A program made the translations under genes and the position numbers. Positions 24,530-31,610 of a stretch of 42,334 bases of DNA are shown here, one piece after another. Under the pieces are notes generated by a model. The model worked only from the letters and a program-made list of their open reading frames with translations, did not search any database and was not told where the DNA came from. Origin of the DNA: a virus; IMG/VR virus record IMGVR_UViG_3300036886_000097, positions 1 to 42,334 of that record, one strand, 5' to 3'. Within the stretch, counting starts at the first letter, position 1, and each line of letters begins with the position of its first letter.

Positions 24530-26688
24530 TGTGCGGGTGCTCCGGCTTCAGGCGGCGGCCCGGCGGGGGCACCGGGCAGAGGCGGGCCGGCCGGCGGGGG
24601 TGCGCCCGCGCCGGGTTGCCCCTGTTGCTCGGCCAACTTCTTCTGAAGGACCGCCTTCACCATTTCGAGGGGTGGCGGGCCGGCTGGTCCAGGTCCTGGA
24701 CCTTGGGATGGCGGACCCGCCGGGCCTTGGCCCGGGGGCATTTCAACCGCCACTTCGATACCAGCCCGCGAGAGGAACTGTTTGCGCTCTTCGTCGGTCA
24801 ACTCGATCCACTTTGCCGAGATGGTGATGTTCGGCTTGACTTCAGGCGGAGGTGGCGGAGGCGGCGGCCCGGCGGCCCATGCCTTCAACTCGCGCCCCTT
24901 CCCCATCGCCACCAGGAGGTTATCCCGCGCCTTGGTCTGGTTGAACAGGTCCGGCCTGGAGAACGCGGCCTGCGCGATCTCACGGGCCTTGGTGAGCATG
25001 GTGTCGTCGTCGTCAGCCAGCATTGAACCGACCTCCGCGACGATCTCTCCGTCCATCTGGAACATCGCCGGGATCACCTTGACCCAGCTCTCTCGAACTG
25101 TGTCTTCCTGCGAGGAGTACGTCCGGTTGTAACGGCCCGCGTCGAACTCGATGGGCTCAGACAGCTCCGACCGATTCAGCAGGAACATCATCTCGGCGGC
25201 GTCCGTGACGGAATACCCCCACATATCGTTGATGTCCTTCGTGAGAACGTCCTGCGTCATCGCCATGATCGAAGCGCCTTTGGCTGTCTGATTCTGCTTC
25301 GGATCGACGTTGGCGGCCATCGACATGTTGTTCTCGCCGGTGGTCATTTGCGCCATACGCATGATGGCGCTCTCGTCCTGCAACCCCGCGGCGGCGGCGG
25401 CCATGGCAGCCTGCTCGCCCTGCACCCACATCTCGCCGGGTCCGCGCATGTGGACCAGGCGGAACCCGCTGTGCCGCTTGATGAGGTCCGGCTCCTCCAG
25501 GAGGCGCATGTTGGACGTGCCGATGAGCGGTCGCAGGATGTTGTAGATGAGATCCTGCCGCCGGTTCATCTGCCGCTCGTGCATGTCGTGGATGCCGGAC
25601 ATGGTCTGAACGGTCGAGTCCCCAATCCCGCAAATCAGGTCGTCAATCAGGACCGCTTCCGTGAAGGCGATCTTCCCGTCGAGCGAGTAGGGGTAGTCTA
25701 TCTCCCCGATCCAGATGTCGCCCTCCCCGACGTAGGTGAGCTTCTGATCCTCGCCGGTGGTGTGCTGCTCCAGGATGGTCCACTCGGCGGCGCGTTCCTT
25801 TTCGGTGGTCTCACGCAGGTTTACGGAGTCCCGCGCCATCACGGCCAGCATCTTGTCCTTCAGGTTGCGCTGGTCTCGGTTGACGGACACCGGCGCCGTG
25901 CCGTCAGGGAAGCGATCCATCAACTCCTGGAACCCGGCCTTGAGTTCGGGAATGCTCTCCGCCACGTTCTCGATCCATGCCTTATTGCGGCGGCGCTCCA
26001 CAATGAACCAATTGCTCGCCTGAAGCCTGGTGAAGTTTGGCTCGGGGTAGCAGTCCCCGATGAACAGGAAATCAGCCTTCGGACCCTCGTAGGCTTTGTA
26101 CATCTGCTTGACGGGCAACATCCCACCGCGGCTATTCTTTTCGAGCAGCCGGCGCAGAACCCTGTCCGTCAACTGCGGGTCCGCCTGGAGGTACTTCGGA
26201 TTGATCTTGTAGGTGGATGCAATAGCATCCAGTGTTTCCGGGTCGAGCGGCGCGCCCATCACGTCCACCCGTTTGTTGCGAACATACTCCTCGACGGCCC
26301 AGTACCACGCCTCGACGCTCCAGCCGAACAGCGAAGCCTGGAGGAAGTGCTTCTTCTTACCGCGCTGGAGTTTCGCTTTGTCCCACTGCATCATCAAGGT
26401 CCGCGAGATGAGTTCCGCGACCTCGTGGTCTTTGGCGTGGAAGCGCAGATTCGGAGGCTGCGCCGTGCCCCGCGCGACAGTGCGCCGAACATAACTCCAG
26501 GTGAGCGGGCTGCCAACGGAACTCAGGTCCGGGTCCGGTTTTCCGTCCGACCCTAACTCTGCGTCCCGTACGGCGTGGTAGTGCTTGTACGCCCGCTCCC
26601 ACGCGGAGTAGTAGTTGCGCTCAAGCCAGTCGAAAGACTCTTTGCGCCGGTGGCTTACGGTCTGCGCTTTGTCGTCAGATTTGGGCAT
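24526..26688 (-). CDS. Portal protein, podovirus type (720 aa)
   Basis: A 720-residue protein. The sequence around residues 20-140 (WERAYKHYHAVRD, PLTWSYVRRTVARGTAQPPN, HFLQASLFGWSVEAWYW) and the central region (ERRRNKAWIENVAESIPELK, DDLICGIGDSTVQTMSGIHD, HERQMNRRQDLIYNILRPLI) have the pattern of large podovirus-like portals. The C-terminal 130 residues are Pro/Gly-rich (PPPPPPPEVKP, GPGPGPAGPPPLEM). The dodecameric portal at the capsid vertex is the channel for DNA packaging and ejection. It begins directly after the HNH gene (TAAATG). It is longer than most siphovirus portals (about 450), which fits a podovirus. Confidence 0.8.
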   Translation of the reverse strand: MPKSDDKAQTVSHRRKESFDWLERNYYSAWERAYKHYHAVRDAELGSDGKPDPDLSSVGSPLTWSYVRRTVARGTAQPPNLRFHAKDHEVAELISRTLMMQWDKAKLQRGKKKHFLQASLFGWSVEAWYWAVEEYVRNKRVDVMGAPLDPETLDAIASTYKINPKYLQADPQLTDRVLRRLLEKNSRGGMLPVKQMYKAYEGPKADFLFIGDCYPEPNFTRLQASNWFIVERRRNKAWIENVAESIPELKAGFQELMDRFPDGTAPVSVNRDQRNLKDKMLAVMARDSVNLRETTEKERAAEWTILEQHTTGEDQKLTYVGEGDIWIGEIDYPYSLDGKIAFTEAVLIDDLICGIGDSTVQTMSGIHDMHERQMNRRQDLIYNILRPLIGTSNMRLLEEPDLIKRHSGFRLVHMRGPGEMWVQGEQAAMAAAAAGLQDESAIMRMAQMTTGENNMSMAANVDPKQNQTAKGASIMAMTQDVLTKDINDMWGYSVTDAAEMMFLLNRSELSEPIEFDAGRYNRTYSSQEDTVRESWVKVIPAMFQMDGEIVAEVGSMLADDDDTMLTKAREIAQAAFSRPDLFNQTKARDNLLVAMGKGRELKAWAAGPPPPPPPPEVKPNITISAKWIELTDEERKQFLSRAGIEVAVEMPPGQGPAGPPSQGPGPGPAGPPPLEMVKAVLQKKLAEQQGQPGAGAPPPAGPPLPGAPAGPPPEAGAPAQ

Positions 26689-27300
26689 TTAAGCGACCCT
26701 CACTAAGCGCATTGGCTTACGCCTTGCGTCCGCGATCCTGTCTAGCCATGTGATAAAGCCATCGTAAGGCATAGATGCTTTCGCCCGGTTACACAACCAA
26801 CAACACGCCACGCAGTTATCTGGGGTGTACCCGATGTTGTTGTCAACCCGGTCTATTCCGTTGTAGAAGAAGGAACCACTCAAGCCCGACCCTGCCTTTT
26901 CCCTTGACGGCGGGATGGAGCAGTAATGGCAGCTAGAGGTAAGTAGCTTATTGGCTATTTCCCTGTTCAATCCCCACTCTAGGCCTCTGCTCCTCGAAGA
27001 TCCAATATATGCGCCGTACACCCTATTAAACGCCCCCACTCCAGGCGGGAGTATATTGTGGGGCCTGCCGCCATCCAGAAGACTCTTGCTCCAATCCCTA
27101 CACTGTTCCCTACACTGCTCTTTCCTAATACAACCGCAAGACTTGGAACGGCCACGCAAAAGGGAATCCCTTAGCACCACTACTCGATTCCCGCACTCGC
27201 ACACGCAGTTCCACATCGACCTGTTTTTTGCTGACGCAGTAAAGGAGAGGGCGGTTAGCCTGCCAAACTTACGACCAGTTAGATTCCTGCGTTGTGACAT
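26689..27300 (-). CDS. HNH endonuclease with N-terminal zinc-binding module
   Basis: A 203-residue protein. The N-terminal module NLTGRKFGRLTAL with MWNCVCECGNR and SCGC (Cys32/34/36 and 55/57) is a typical small DNA-binding zinc module of phage homing endonucleases. The nuclease core has CHYC at about 124-127, NGIDRVDNNIGYTPDNC around 147-163 and CWLCNRAK around 167-174, matching HNH motifs. It lies between the small head protein gene and the portal gene, which it directly abuts; this is a favoured homing site because portal and terminase genes are conserved. A weak AAGAA lies upstream of ATG 27300. Confidence 0.85.
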   Translation of the reverse strand: MSQRRNLTGRKFGRLTALSFTASAKNRSMWNCVCECGNRVVVLRDSLLRGRSKSCGCIRKEQCREQCRDWSKSLLDGGRPHNILPPGVGAFNRVYGAYIGSSRSRGLEWGLNREIANKLLTSSCHYCSIPPSREKAGSGLSGSFFYNGIDRVDNNIGYTPDNCVACCWLCNRAKASMPYDGFITWLDRIADARRKPMRLVRVA

Positions 27301-27324
27301 TGATTGTAAATTCTTGAAAGCGCG

Positions 27325-27726
27325 CTAACTGGCGGCGTTTACCCAGGTTCCCTTTTCACTTACGATGGCGTATTCGGTCGAACTAATTCCGAGCAAAGTG
27401 CAGACCCCGAAATCCGCGGTGGTCACGTTCTTGTAGACCTGGCCGCTCGTTCTGCCTCCGATGCTGACTCCGCTCGGTGCCTGGAGCACGATGAAATGCG
27501 CTGCCACATCCGCCTTGACGAACGTGAACCGCATCCCGGCGGCCGGCGTGGGCAGTGTGAACGTGATCGAGCCAGTCGCTCCGGCGTTCGTGAAGATGGT
27601 CCCGGTTTCGAGAGCCTTGACCGTGTAGGCCGCGGTCTTCGCTACCGGACCCTTGCCGAAGCTGCCGTTGTCGGCGCGCCTGTAGCCGTCGCCGCAATCC
27701 ATCAAACCAAGTTGTGGTTGATCCAT
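27325..27726 (-). CDS. Small beta-rich head/decoration protein candidate
   Basis: A 133-residue protein beginning with a short polar N-terminus (MDQPQLGLMDCGDGYRRADN) and then a beta domain (AYTVKALETGTIFTNAG, ITFTLPTPAAGMRFTFVKAD, YAIVSEKGTWVN). The pattern of TLPxPAAGxxF, a Cys-Leu-x-G and a final GTW matches the C-terminus of the fibre-like protein at 7900-9156, so it is a shared domain. ATG 27726 has GGAGGAG upstream. It sits between the terminase nuclease gene and the HNH/portal. Decoration or fibre use are both possible; the role is not shown. Confidence 0.6.
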   Translation of the reverse strand: MDQPQLGLMDCGDGYRRADNGSFGKGPVAKTAAYTVKALETGTIFTNAGATGSITFTLPTPAAGMRFTFVKADVAAHFIVLQAPSGVSIGGRTSGQVYKNVTTADFGVCTLLGISSTEYAIVSEKGTWVNAAS

Positions 27727-27748
27727 TTTGTTCTCCTCCGCGCGTCAG

Positions 27749-28696
27749 TTAAGACGCGGCTGATTTCATGAAAGTAAAATCCGCGCACGCCAGATAACGC
27801 AACAGGTCAAGCAAGTGGGAGCGTGCTTCCACGGCATCTTGCTTCAGGTCCTTCTCGTCCGAAAACGTGCGGCTGGGCTTGTAGCGGTGCCGCAGAAATT
27901 CCAAGGTCAATTCCGCGAGGCTCGCCGCAACGTGCAACTTCGGCCAGACGCCGCGCTGATCGTGACGCCGCGGCTTAAGCAAGTCGCGGATGGCGTCCTC
28001 TCCGGCCTCGTGAGACTTGCGCGGGTCGCGGCAGTCGATGCCGTACCGCGAATAGCGCCGGGCGTAGGTCTCGATCCGGCTGGCCTCATCGGACGCCTTG
28101 AACGCCTTGCCGGCCTGATCCATGTAGCGTTCCAGGACCTTCTCGCCGCCGTTCATCTTCCGGTAGACGCCGTACTCGTCGCCGTCTTCGGCATGATGCC
28201 ACTCGATTCGGTTTCCTTCGAGCAGCGCCAACGTCTCAGCGTAATCGTGGATGGTGTACGCCTTCTCCTCGTCGGAGTCCTTCAACATCCGGGGGTCGCC
28301 GTAGACCACTGAGGGCCACAGTTCCCGGTAGGCGTACCAGTCGTTCCATTGATCGACCAGAATCCACAGGAAAGCGTGCGGCGTGCGCGGATGCGGGTCG
28401 ATTGCCATAAAGCGGCAACCAACCCTCGGGATCTTGTCGTCCGCGATGACGTGAGTGGCGACGTCGAACTCTGGGTACACGCGCTGTCCCGAAAGGGCGT
28501 GCGCCTCTCCCAGCATCTCCCGGCGCCATATGGCCTTATTGGTGTACTTCGCCTCTTCCCGCGCGGCCCACGCTGGATTCTTATCCGGGTCCGCCCAATA
28601 CCGCAGTTCAAGGATCGGGATGCCTTCCGGCGTCCGCGTCATCCATATCCCCGGAATGGGGCTGATGGACTTCGGAATTTGGATGGCCTGGGTCAC
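27749..28696 (-). CDS. terL: Terminase large subunit, nuclease half (split gene)
   Basis: A 315-residue protein that equals only the C-terminal half of a large terminase. Residues about 15-85 (GIPILELRYWADPDKNPAWA, NKAIWRREMLGEAHALSGQR) are the linker that normally follows the ATPase, and CRFMAIDPHPRTPHAFLW at about 94-111 is the first strand of the RNase H-like nuclease with its catalytic Asp at 100. Later acidic segments (HHAEDGDEYGVY, AGEDAIRDLL) may supply the other metal ligands. ATG 28696 overlaps the upstream stop as ATGA. The ATPase half is encoded separately at 29650-30381. Together they give about 558 residues, a normal terminase size. The protein should cut concatemeric DNA during packaging. 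Confidence 0.85.
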   Translation of the reverse strand: MTQAIQIPKSISPIPGIWMTRTPEGIPILELRYWADPDKNPAWAAREEAKYTNKAIWRREMLGEAHALSGQRVYPEFDVATHVIADDKIPRVGCRFMAIDPHPRTPHAFLWILVDQWNDWYAYRELWPSVVYGDPRMLKDSDEEKAYTIHDYAETLALLEGNRIEWHHAEDGDEYGVYRKMNGGEKVLERYMDQAGKAFKASDEASRIETYARRYSRYGIDCRDPRKSHEAGEDAIRDLLKPRRHDQRGVWPKLHVAASLAELTLEFLRHRYKPSRTFSDEKDLKQDAVEARSHLLDLLRYLACADFTFMKSAAS

Positions 28697-28956
28697 TTAT
28701 GGGCGAACTCTTTGTCGGGCTTCGACATCTGCATCTGCTTCATGGCCGCCACCCGCATGGACGGGAATTTTTTCTTGACCTTGGCCTTGATCTTTTTCAG
28801 GCCGGCAGGACCGGCGAACCGACTGCCCAACGAAAGCGCACTCTTGGCATGACTGACGTTGGGAATCGGATAGCTCCCGGCACCGGGGGCCTTCCCCGGA
28901 AACACGAAGTTGGACTTAGGCAACGCCTTGCGTTGCACAGAGGACAGTGTCGCCAT
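28693..28956 (-). CDS. Small basic phage protein (87 aa) between terminase halves
   Basis: An 87-residue protein. The segment ALPKSNFVFPGKAPGAGSYP followed by IPNVSHAKSALSLGSRF matches a small domain (LPxxxFxxPGxRxxPIxDxxHxxxAL) seen in many phage structural proteins and small phage proteins. The C-terminal half is very basic (GLKKIKAKVKKKFPSMRV). It overlaps the glycosyltransferase by 41 nt and the terminase nuclease by 4 nt (ATGA). I do not know its role; its DNA-binding look and site suggest a packaging helper. Confidence 0.65.
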   Translation of the reverse strand: MATLSSVQRKALPKSNFVFPGKAPGAGSYPIPNVSHAKSALSLGSRFAGPAGLKKIKAKVKKKFPSMRVAAMKQMQMSKPDKEFAHK

Positions 28957-29653
28957 CGAATTTCTCCTTACCGAAGAACCAATTCCACAGATGCGCCTGT
29001 TCAGGCCCGTACCGCTCCCACGGGCGCTGCCAACCCTTCGCTTCGTACTCTTTCGTCAGGCTGGCGCACGGTTCCACTGGAATCCGGTCCAGCAGCACCA
29101 CGGGAATGGATGGCTGAATCCAGGACCGCTTGATTTGCTGCTGATTCTGCCAGTCCTGCCAGCCGTAGTAGATACCGTGGCTCTCAGGGAGCTTCTTACC
29201 CTGGAAAATGTCGCGCCGCGCCAAGAACAGGCCACCAACGAACGCGGCCGGGGCCGGTCGATAGGGCAACCCGCCCTCTAGACCCCAGTACTCGAGCCCC
29301 ACGAGGTCCGTCTTCGGCTCACCGGCAATAACTTCCATCGCCACATCCAACCACCCGGGCGGAAGAAGCGTATCGTTGTCGATTTTCGCTATAAATTGGG
29401 TCTTACACTCGAAAACCGCGTCATTGGCGATAGAAATGGGCGATCCGATATTGGTTCGGCGGACTTCCGACTCAATCGGAACGAAATGCGCTGCATCTTC
29501 GAGCACAAGGTCTGTGCCATCCACCGATCCGTCATCGTTCAGCCACAACTTCTCGACCAGATCCCAATTCGTGTTGCCCAGTAGCGACGTCAGGCTCCAT
29601 TCCGTAAATTGCTTGCGGTTCTTCGCCACGAAAAGGATACTGACCGGGCTCAA
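28916..29653 (-). CDS. GT2 glycosyltransferase inserted between terminase halves
   Basis: A 245-residue protein. The N-terminus VSILFVAKNRKQFTEWSLTS, NDDGSVDGT at residues 39-47, the DND metal site at about 92-94 (IAKIDNDTLLPPGWL) and GGLFLARRDIF are all hallmarks of GT2/GT-A enzymes. The C-terminal 60 residues (GYGWQDWQNQQQIKRSW-like, then YEAKGWQRPWERYGPEQ) are less conserved. ATG 29653 overlaps the terminase ATPase stop (ATGA). Placement exactly between two halves of one packaging enzyme is unusual. It may be a cargo gene that was inserted where the terminase gene was already split, or may itself have caused the split. Confidence 0.85.
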   Translation of the reverse strand: MSPVSILFVAKNRKQFTEWSLTSLLGNTNWDLVEKLWLNDDGSVDGTDLVLEDAAHFVPIESEVRRTNIGSPISIANDAVFECKTQFIAKIDNDTLLPPGWLDVAMEVIAGEPKTDLVGLEYWGLEGGLPYRPAPAAFVGGLFLARRDIFQGKKLPESHGIYYGWQDWQNQQQIKRSWIQPSIPVVLLDRIPVEPCASLTKEYEAKGWQRPWERYGPEQAHLWNWFFGKEKFDGDTVLCATQGVA

Positions 29654-30381
29654 GCCGCCTCCGGACCGAATTTAGGCCACACCACCGGCCGTGCGCTGGC
29701 GCAAAGGTCCTCGAAGAAGCCCGGCCCTGCGCTCGACAGCAAAATCAGGTGCTTGCAGAGTGTTGCTACGGCCACGTTGTACGCTTCTTCTCCCCGGTCC
29801 ATCCAGGCGATCTCATCCAGGATGACGATGGTGGGGTGCTTCGACCGAATCTTGTCGGGGTCTCCAGGAATTGCCATGAAAGACGACCCGTGAGCGGTAG
29901 TGAATTCGTGGTCCGGCTGCTTTTCCAGCGCCTTTTCGAGCGGCCAGTGCTGCCGCAGCAGCGGGTCGCTGTTTTTCCACAACTCCTTGGCGTATCCGAC
30001 GCAAGTAAGCGCGGTGTCCTCGTCCCGGCTCTGCACTACCGCCAGAATCGCCGGGTTACAGAGGACCTGGTGGGTCGCCCAGGCCGTCACGACCCAGGAC
30101 AGCATCATAGTCCGGCTCTTCTTAATGCCCTTGACCGGGTTCGGCTCGTACCGGAGATAGTTCAGCACCAGCCGCAGGTATTCCTTGTTCGGGAACGGAC
30201 GGTACGGCTCTCTGCTTTGCTCGTCTTTTGTTTTGGTGCATTCCGTCATCCAGAAGAAGGGGTCGCGCAGTGCCAGGTTTGCCTTGAGCAGATCCCTCCG
30301 CTGCGCCAATTCCTGCAACTGCTTCTGGGCCAAGCTGGCTGGCAAGGCGTTCGATGCTACCACGGAGGGCGGCGTACTCAT
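29650..30381 (-). CDS. terL: Terminase large subunit, ATPase half (split gene)
   Basis: A 243-residue protein covering only the N-terminal ATPase of a large terminase. Residues 30-60 (LKANLALRDPFFWMTECTKT) are the usual start. KSRTMMLSW at about 88-96 is the deviant Walker A, TIVILDEIAWM at 184-194 is Walker B with catalytic DE, and SSAGPG at 216-221 is the coupling motif. The protein stops about 22 residues later, exactly before the linker to the nuclease. ATG 30381 is the start; it overlaps the small-subunit candidate by 260 nt. The nuclease half lies at 27749-28696. ATP hydrolysis drives DNA into the head through the portal; the two halves presumably act as a complex. Confidence 0.85.
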   Translation of the reverse strand: MSTPPSVVASNALPASLAQKQLQELAQRRDLLKANLALRDPFFWMTECTKTKDEQSREPYRPFPNKEYLRLVLNYLRYEPNPVKGIKKSRTMMLSWVVTAWATHQVLCNPAILAVVQSRDEDTALTCVGYAKELWKNSDPLLRQHWPLEKALEKQPDHEFTTAHGSSFMAIPGDPDKIRSKHPTIVILDEIAWMDRGEEAYNVAVATLCKHLILLSSAGPGFFEDLCASARPVVWPKFGPEAA

Positions 30382-30823
30382 TCGCTAACTCGTCCTTCGA
30401 GAGGTTCACGATCAGGCTGCGGTTGTTCACTTCGATCTGCTCTGCCGGGAATCCTCCGTGCATCTTGATGGTCTGGACCGCGGCCTGCAAGCGCGTGGCG
30501 TTGTCGGGGGTTTCGATGATGTCCACGACCTCGCCGTCCTTGTTCGTGACGACGCGCTTCTTCGTGGCGTTCATGGACTGCGCCAGCGTGGAGATGCCCT
30601 TGACCAAGCACGCCCCCACTAGCCCGCCCAACTGCTGCGCGTGCGTCCGAACCCCAGTGGCAACCGCTTCCAGATATGTCTGATTGGCCTTGGCGCATAT
30701 CTCGCGGACCTGATAGTCCTCGATCCCGATACGCGCCGCCGTGCCGGCTACCCACGACTCGTAAGGCAGTCCGGACTGCGGCCGGGCCGCCTCGTAGGAC
30801 TCCCAGACTTCCCGCATCACCAT
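30122..30823 (-). CDS. Terminase small subunit candidate
   Basis: A 233-residue protein from ATG 30823. The region VREICAKANQTYLEAVATGV with LGACLVKGISTLAQSMNATK-like helices, and the helical middle, fits a DNA-recognition small subunit, and it lies directly upstream of the terminase ATPase gene. The frame stays open upstream and reads PIAARKSEYGPDKDPL back to an ATC at 30868, behind GGAGG (8-nt spacing), with an in-frame stop just before; no standard start codon exists there. The C-terminal third is dual-coding with the ATPase for 260 nt and looks low-complexity. Family not certain. Confidence 0.55.
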   Translation of the reverse strand: MVMREVWESYEAARPQSGLPYESWVAGTAARIGIEDYQVREICAKANQTYLEAVATGVRTHAQQLGGLVGACLVKGISTLAQSMNATKKRVVTNKDGEVVDIIETPDNATRLQAAVQTIKMHGGFPAEQIEVNNRSLIVNLSKDELANEYAALRGSIERLASQLGPEAVAGIGAAEGSAQGKPGTARPLLLDDGMHQNKRRAKQRAVPSVPEQGIPAAGAELSPVRAEPGQGH

Positions 30824-30891
30824 CAGCGGATCTTTGTCCGGTCCGTATTCCGACTTCCGTGCGGCGATAGGTCATCCCTCCGGCTACGCGC

Positions 30892-31056
30892 TCACTTGCC
30901 CGTGATCCAGCGCCAAAGCCGCGACCACGTAGACGGTGCCACGTAAAGCCCAGCCACGTAGATCGGCACGGGCGGGGCCGGTTTGATCGGCTCCACCGCT
31001 GCGGGTTTCCGCCTGACAATCGACACGCGCTTGACTGGCTTCTTCTTTTCCGCCAT
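30892..31056 (-). CDS. Small Lys/Pro-rich protein (54 aa) near the lysis region
   Basis: A 54-residue protein from ATG 31056, starting 4 nt after the stop of the membrane-protein gene. The first 30 residues are basic and Pro-rich (EKKKPVKRVSIVRRKPAAVE) and the last 22 are hydrophobic/aromatic (IYVAGLYVAPSTWSRLWRW). It has no clear signal peptide; the tail may associate with membranes. It fits between the membrane gene and the terminase gene and could be a lysis accessory or a virion peptide. Its shortness makes it easy to overlook. Confidence 0.5.
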   Translation of the reverse strand: MAEKKKPVKRVSIVRRKPAAVEPIKPAPPVPIYVAGLYVAPSTWSRLWRWITGK

Positions 31057-31060
31057 ATGA

Positions 31061-31426
31061 TCAGGTCCTCTCCCGGCGTTTGAATATCCCGACCAGCCCG
31101 TGAAGCAACGGCAAGCAGACGGCTCCCAACGTAGCCCAGCCGATTTTCATGAGTGCGGATAGGTTTGACTCGATGCTCGCCACACGTTCGCGTAGGACGG
31201 TGATCTGCTCTCGTACATTAGCCGACTTCAGTCCGTCGGTGTACGCCTCGATCACGGCAACCCTCGAGTTCTCCTGGCTCATGTACCGGCTGATTTCCTG
31301 GTGCGAGGGATACTCCGCCTGAGCCGCCCATACGGTAGGTGCCGTCCAGGCCAGCACAATACAGGCGCTCGCCAGGATCGACGTGCAGAAGAATCCGTTG
31401 AAGGCTAGCTTCGTGCGAGCACTCAT
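31061..31426 (-). CDS. Membrane protein with two hydrophobic segments and a coiled coil (holin- or spanin-like)
   Basis: A 121-residue protein. ATG 31426 is in an ATGA overlap with the upstream gene. Residues about 10-35 (LAFNGFFCTSILASACIVLA) form a signal-anchor or signal peptide; the middle is a coiled coil (VIEAYTDGLKSANVREQITV, ERVASIESNLSALMK); residues about 95-115 (WATLGAVCLPLLHGLVGIF) form a second transmembrane helix with a basic tail (KRRERT). Two membrane segments around a helical periplasmic part fit a holin/spanin-type protein but are not specific. No endolysin is adjacent. Confidence 0.6.
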   Translation of the reverse strand: MSARTKLAFNGFFCTSILASACIVLAWTAPTVWAAQAEYPSHQEISRYMSQENSRVAVIEAYTDGLKSANVREQITVLRERVASIESNLSALMKIGWATLGAVCLPLLHGLVGIFKRRERT

Positions 31427-31578
31427 TGCAACCGCCATTGTGGGAATGTAGTCAAGATCGAAGCCCAATCAATTCGCGCGATCTCCGCCAGCGGGTAGCA
31501 GCGGAGAACGGGGGCAGCCGTAACCACCCCCGTTTCGGGAGGAGGAGGCGCAGCATTCGCCTCGGGTGGGGGAAACAT
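31423..31578 (-). CDS. Small protein (51 aa) upstream of the membrane protein gene
   Basis: A 51-residue protein from ATG 31578, Pro/Ala-rich at first (MFPPPEANAAPPPPETGVVT) and then hydrophobic (YPLAEIARIDWASILTTF). Its stop overlaps the next start as ATGA, which supports that it is translated. A longer reading from GTG 31665 would overlap the upstream gene by 55 nt and is less likely. No family is recognised. Confidence 0.45.
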   Translation of the reverse strand: MFPPPEANAAPPPPETGVVTAAPVLRCYPLAEIARIDWASILTTFPQWRLQ

Positions 31579-31610
31579 TCCGCGATCTCTTGCGATCCAC
31601 TTAGCTCCAG

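Noticed and set aside
27749-30381. Intron or intein as the cause of the split terminase
   Set aside because: Intervening genes have their own starts, stops and overlaps, and no intein block or ribozyme-like structure was seen.
30378-31019. Long alternative minus-strand frame over the terminase small-subunit candidate
   Set aside because: Composition is Arg/Gly/Ser/His-rich and looks like out-of-frame GC-rich sequence. It contains an ATG right behind GGAGG, which is tempting, but spacing is too short and the product is not protein-like.
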